This document shows positions 16,857-17,348 of a DNA stretch of 17,348 nt, piece after piece. The first letter of the stretch is position 1, and every line of letters starts with the position of its first letter. A program made the translations under genes and the position numbers. The stretch covers positions 1-17,348 of the forward strand of contig CALBHI010000018.1 of NCBI GenBank assembly GCA_937894535.1. The letters are read 5' to 3'. The notes under the pieces are model-generated. The model was given only the letters and a program-made list of their open reading frames with translations. It searched no databases and was not told the DNA's origin. This DNA comes from an uncultured Verrucomicrobiota bacterium (GTDB lineage Bacteria; Verrucomicrobiota; Kiritimatiellia; CAIVKH01).

Positions 16857-17348
16857 TCAGGCCCCGAACAGATGCTCGATCTTGGCCACCGCCTTGGGCA
16901 GGGCGTACAGCACGATCCGGTCGCCCGCCTGCAGGGCAAGGTCGCCGGTAGCCGGCATCAGGATGTCGGAGCGCAGTACGGTGGCGATCAGCAGGCCTTC
17001 CGGGACCTTGAGGCTGCGGATGGAACGTCCCGCCCACGGGTGTGACGCGGAGAGAAGCACCTCGAGCATCTCCCCCGGCAGCCGGTGCAGCATCGCCGCC
17101 GCCCGCACGTTTTTGCCGCGCACGAAGTGCAGGATCGAGTTGATCATCGAGATATGCGAGCTGACTGCACGGTCGAGCAGGCTCAGGCTGCCGATGATCG
17201 GGACGTAATCGGGTTTGGCGACCTGAGCGACGGTGAAGGTGGCACCCGACTTTTCCCCGAGCAGGCAGATCATGATGTTGGTCTCGTCGTCGCCGGTGAC
17301 CGCAACAAAGGCCGTGTCCTTGACGATGTCCGCATTGCCGAGCGTTTC
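16857..17348 (-). CDS. trkA: Trk system regulatory subunit TrkA (3' part, cut by window end)
   Basis: The visible 163 codons are the C-terminal part of TrkA; the reading frame stays open to the window edge, so the start is outside. The frame at the edge reads FVAVTGDDETNIMICLLGEK, the end of a second Rossmann (RCK_N) domain, followed by a linker helix region and an RCK_C domain (about the last 80 residues, from LEVLLSASHPWAGRSIRSL to the end LPKAVAKIEHLFGA). TrkA forms the nucleotide-binding ring under TrkH and controls it through NAD(H) or ATP. The internal ATG at 17273 is not a start. trkH follows after 10 nt in the same operon. The number of RCK domains upstream cannot be told from this window. 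Confidence 0.93.
   Translation of the reverse strand, partial: ETLGNADIVKDTAFVAVTGDDETNIMICLLGEKSGATFTVAQVAKPDYVPIIGSLSLLDRAVSSHISMINSILHFVRGKNVRAAAMLHRLPGEMLEVLLSASHPWAGRSIRSLKVPEGLLIATVLRSDILMPATGDLALQAGDRIVLYALPKAVAKIEHLFGA

Overview
The window is GC-rich (roughly 60-65% by eye), densely coded chromosomal DNA from a Gram-negative bacterium. It carries a tripartite efflux system with a TolC-family outer-membrane component, Sec and Tat signal peptides and Shine-Dalgarno-led genes. I see no tRNA, rRNA, CRISPR array, insertion sequence or prophage gene. The mix (small basic 62-aa protein, split MacB-type pump, RecQ with an extra C-terminal helix-turn-helix, VanZ-like membrane proteins, ECF sigma operon) would suit a PVC-superphylum or similar environmental bacterium, but that is a weak inference and no marker gene settles it.

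Layout. 14-202 (+) encodes a small basic protein ending at a strong terminator (230-262), whose loop also contains the stop codon of a convergent SDR oxidoreductase (242-1114, -). 1246-6248 (+) is a compact four-gene efflux operon: TolC-like lipoprotein, HlyD/MacA-type adaptor, MacB-type ATPase and MacB-type permease, with 4-nt gaps or overlaps. 6303-8504 (+) is RecQ helicase. 8599-9189 (+) is a secreted YceI-family protein with its own likely promoter and a strong terminator (9214-9242).

9299-14370 (+) is the most unusual part. Two tandem paralogous VanZ-like membrane proteins share a large predicted extracytoplasmic domain that I do not recognise. They are followed by a Tat-exported metallophosphoesterase, an ECF sigma factor, a membrane anti-sigma factor and a small secreted protein. 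All six are on the same strand with 23-nt overlaps to 11-nt gaps, so they are probably one transcription unit of cell-envelope function. A secreted protein with a Val-Val-x-Gln-Pro repeat (14447-14863) follows after 76 nt.

14933-15382 (+) is a universal stress protein. It converges on a trkA-trkH potassium-uptake operon on the minus strand (trkH 15398-16846; trkA from 16857, running off the window end).

The gene starts given here often differ from the longest open frame; each was chosen from Shine-Dalgarno sites, overlaps with neighbours, or signal-peptide position. Functions are assigned from motifs read by eye; no database search was run.
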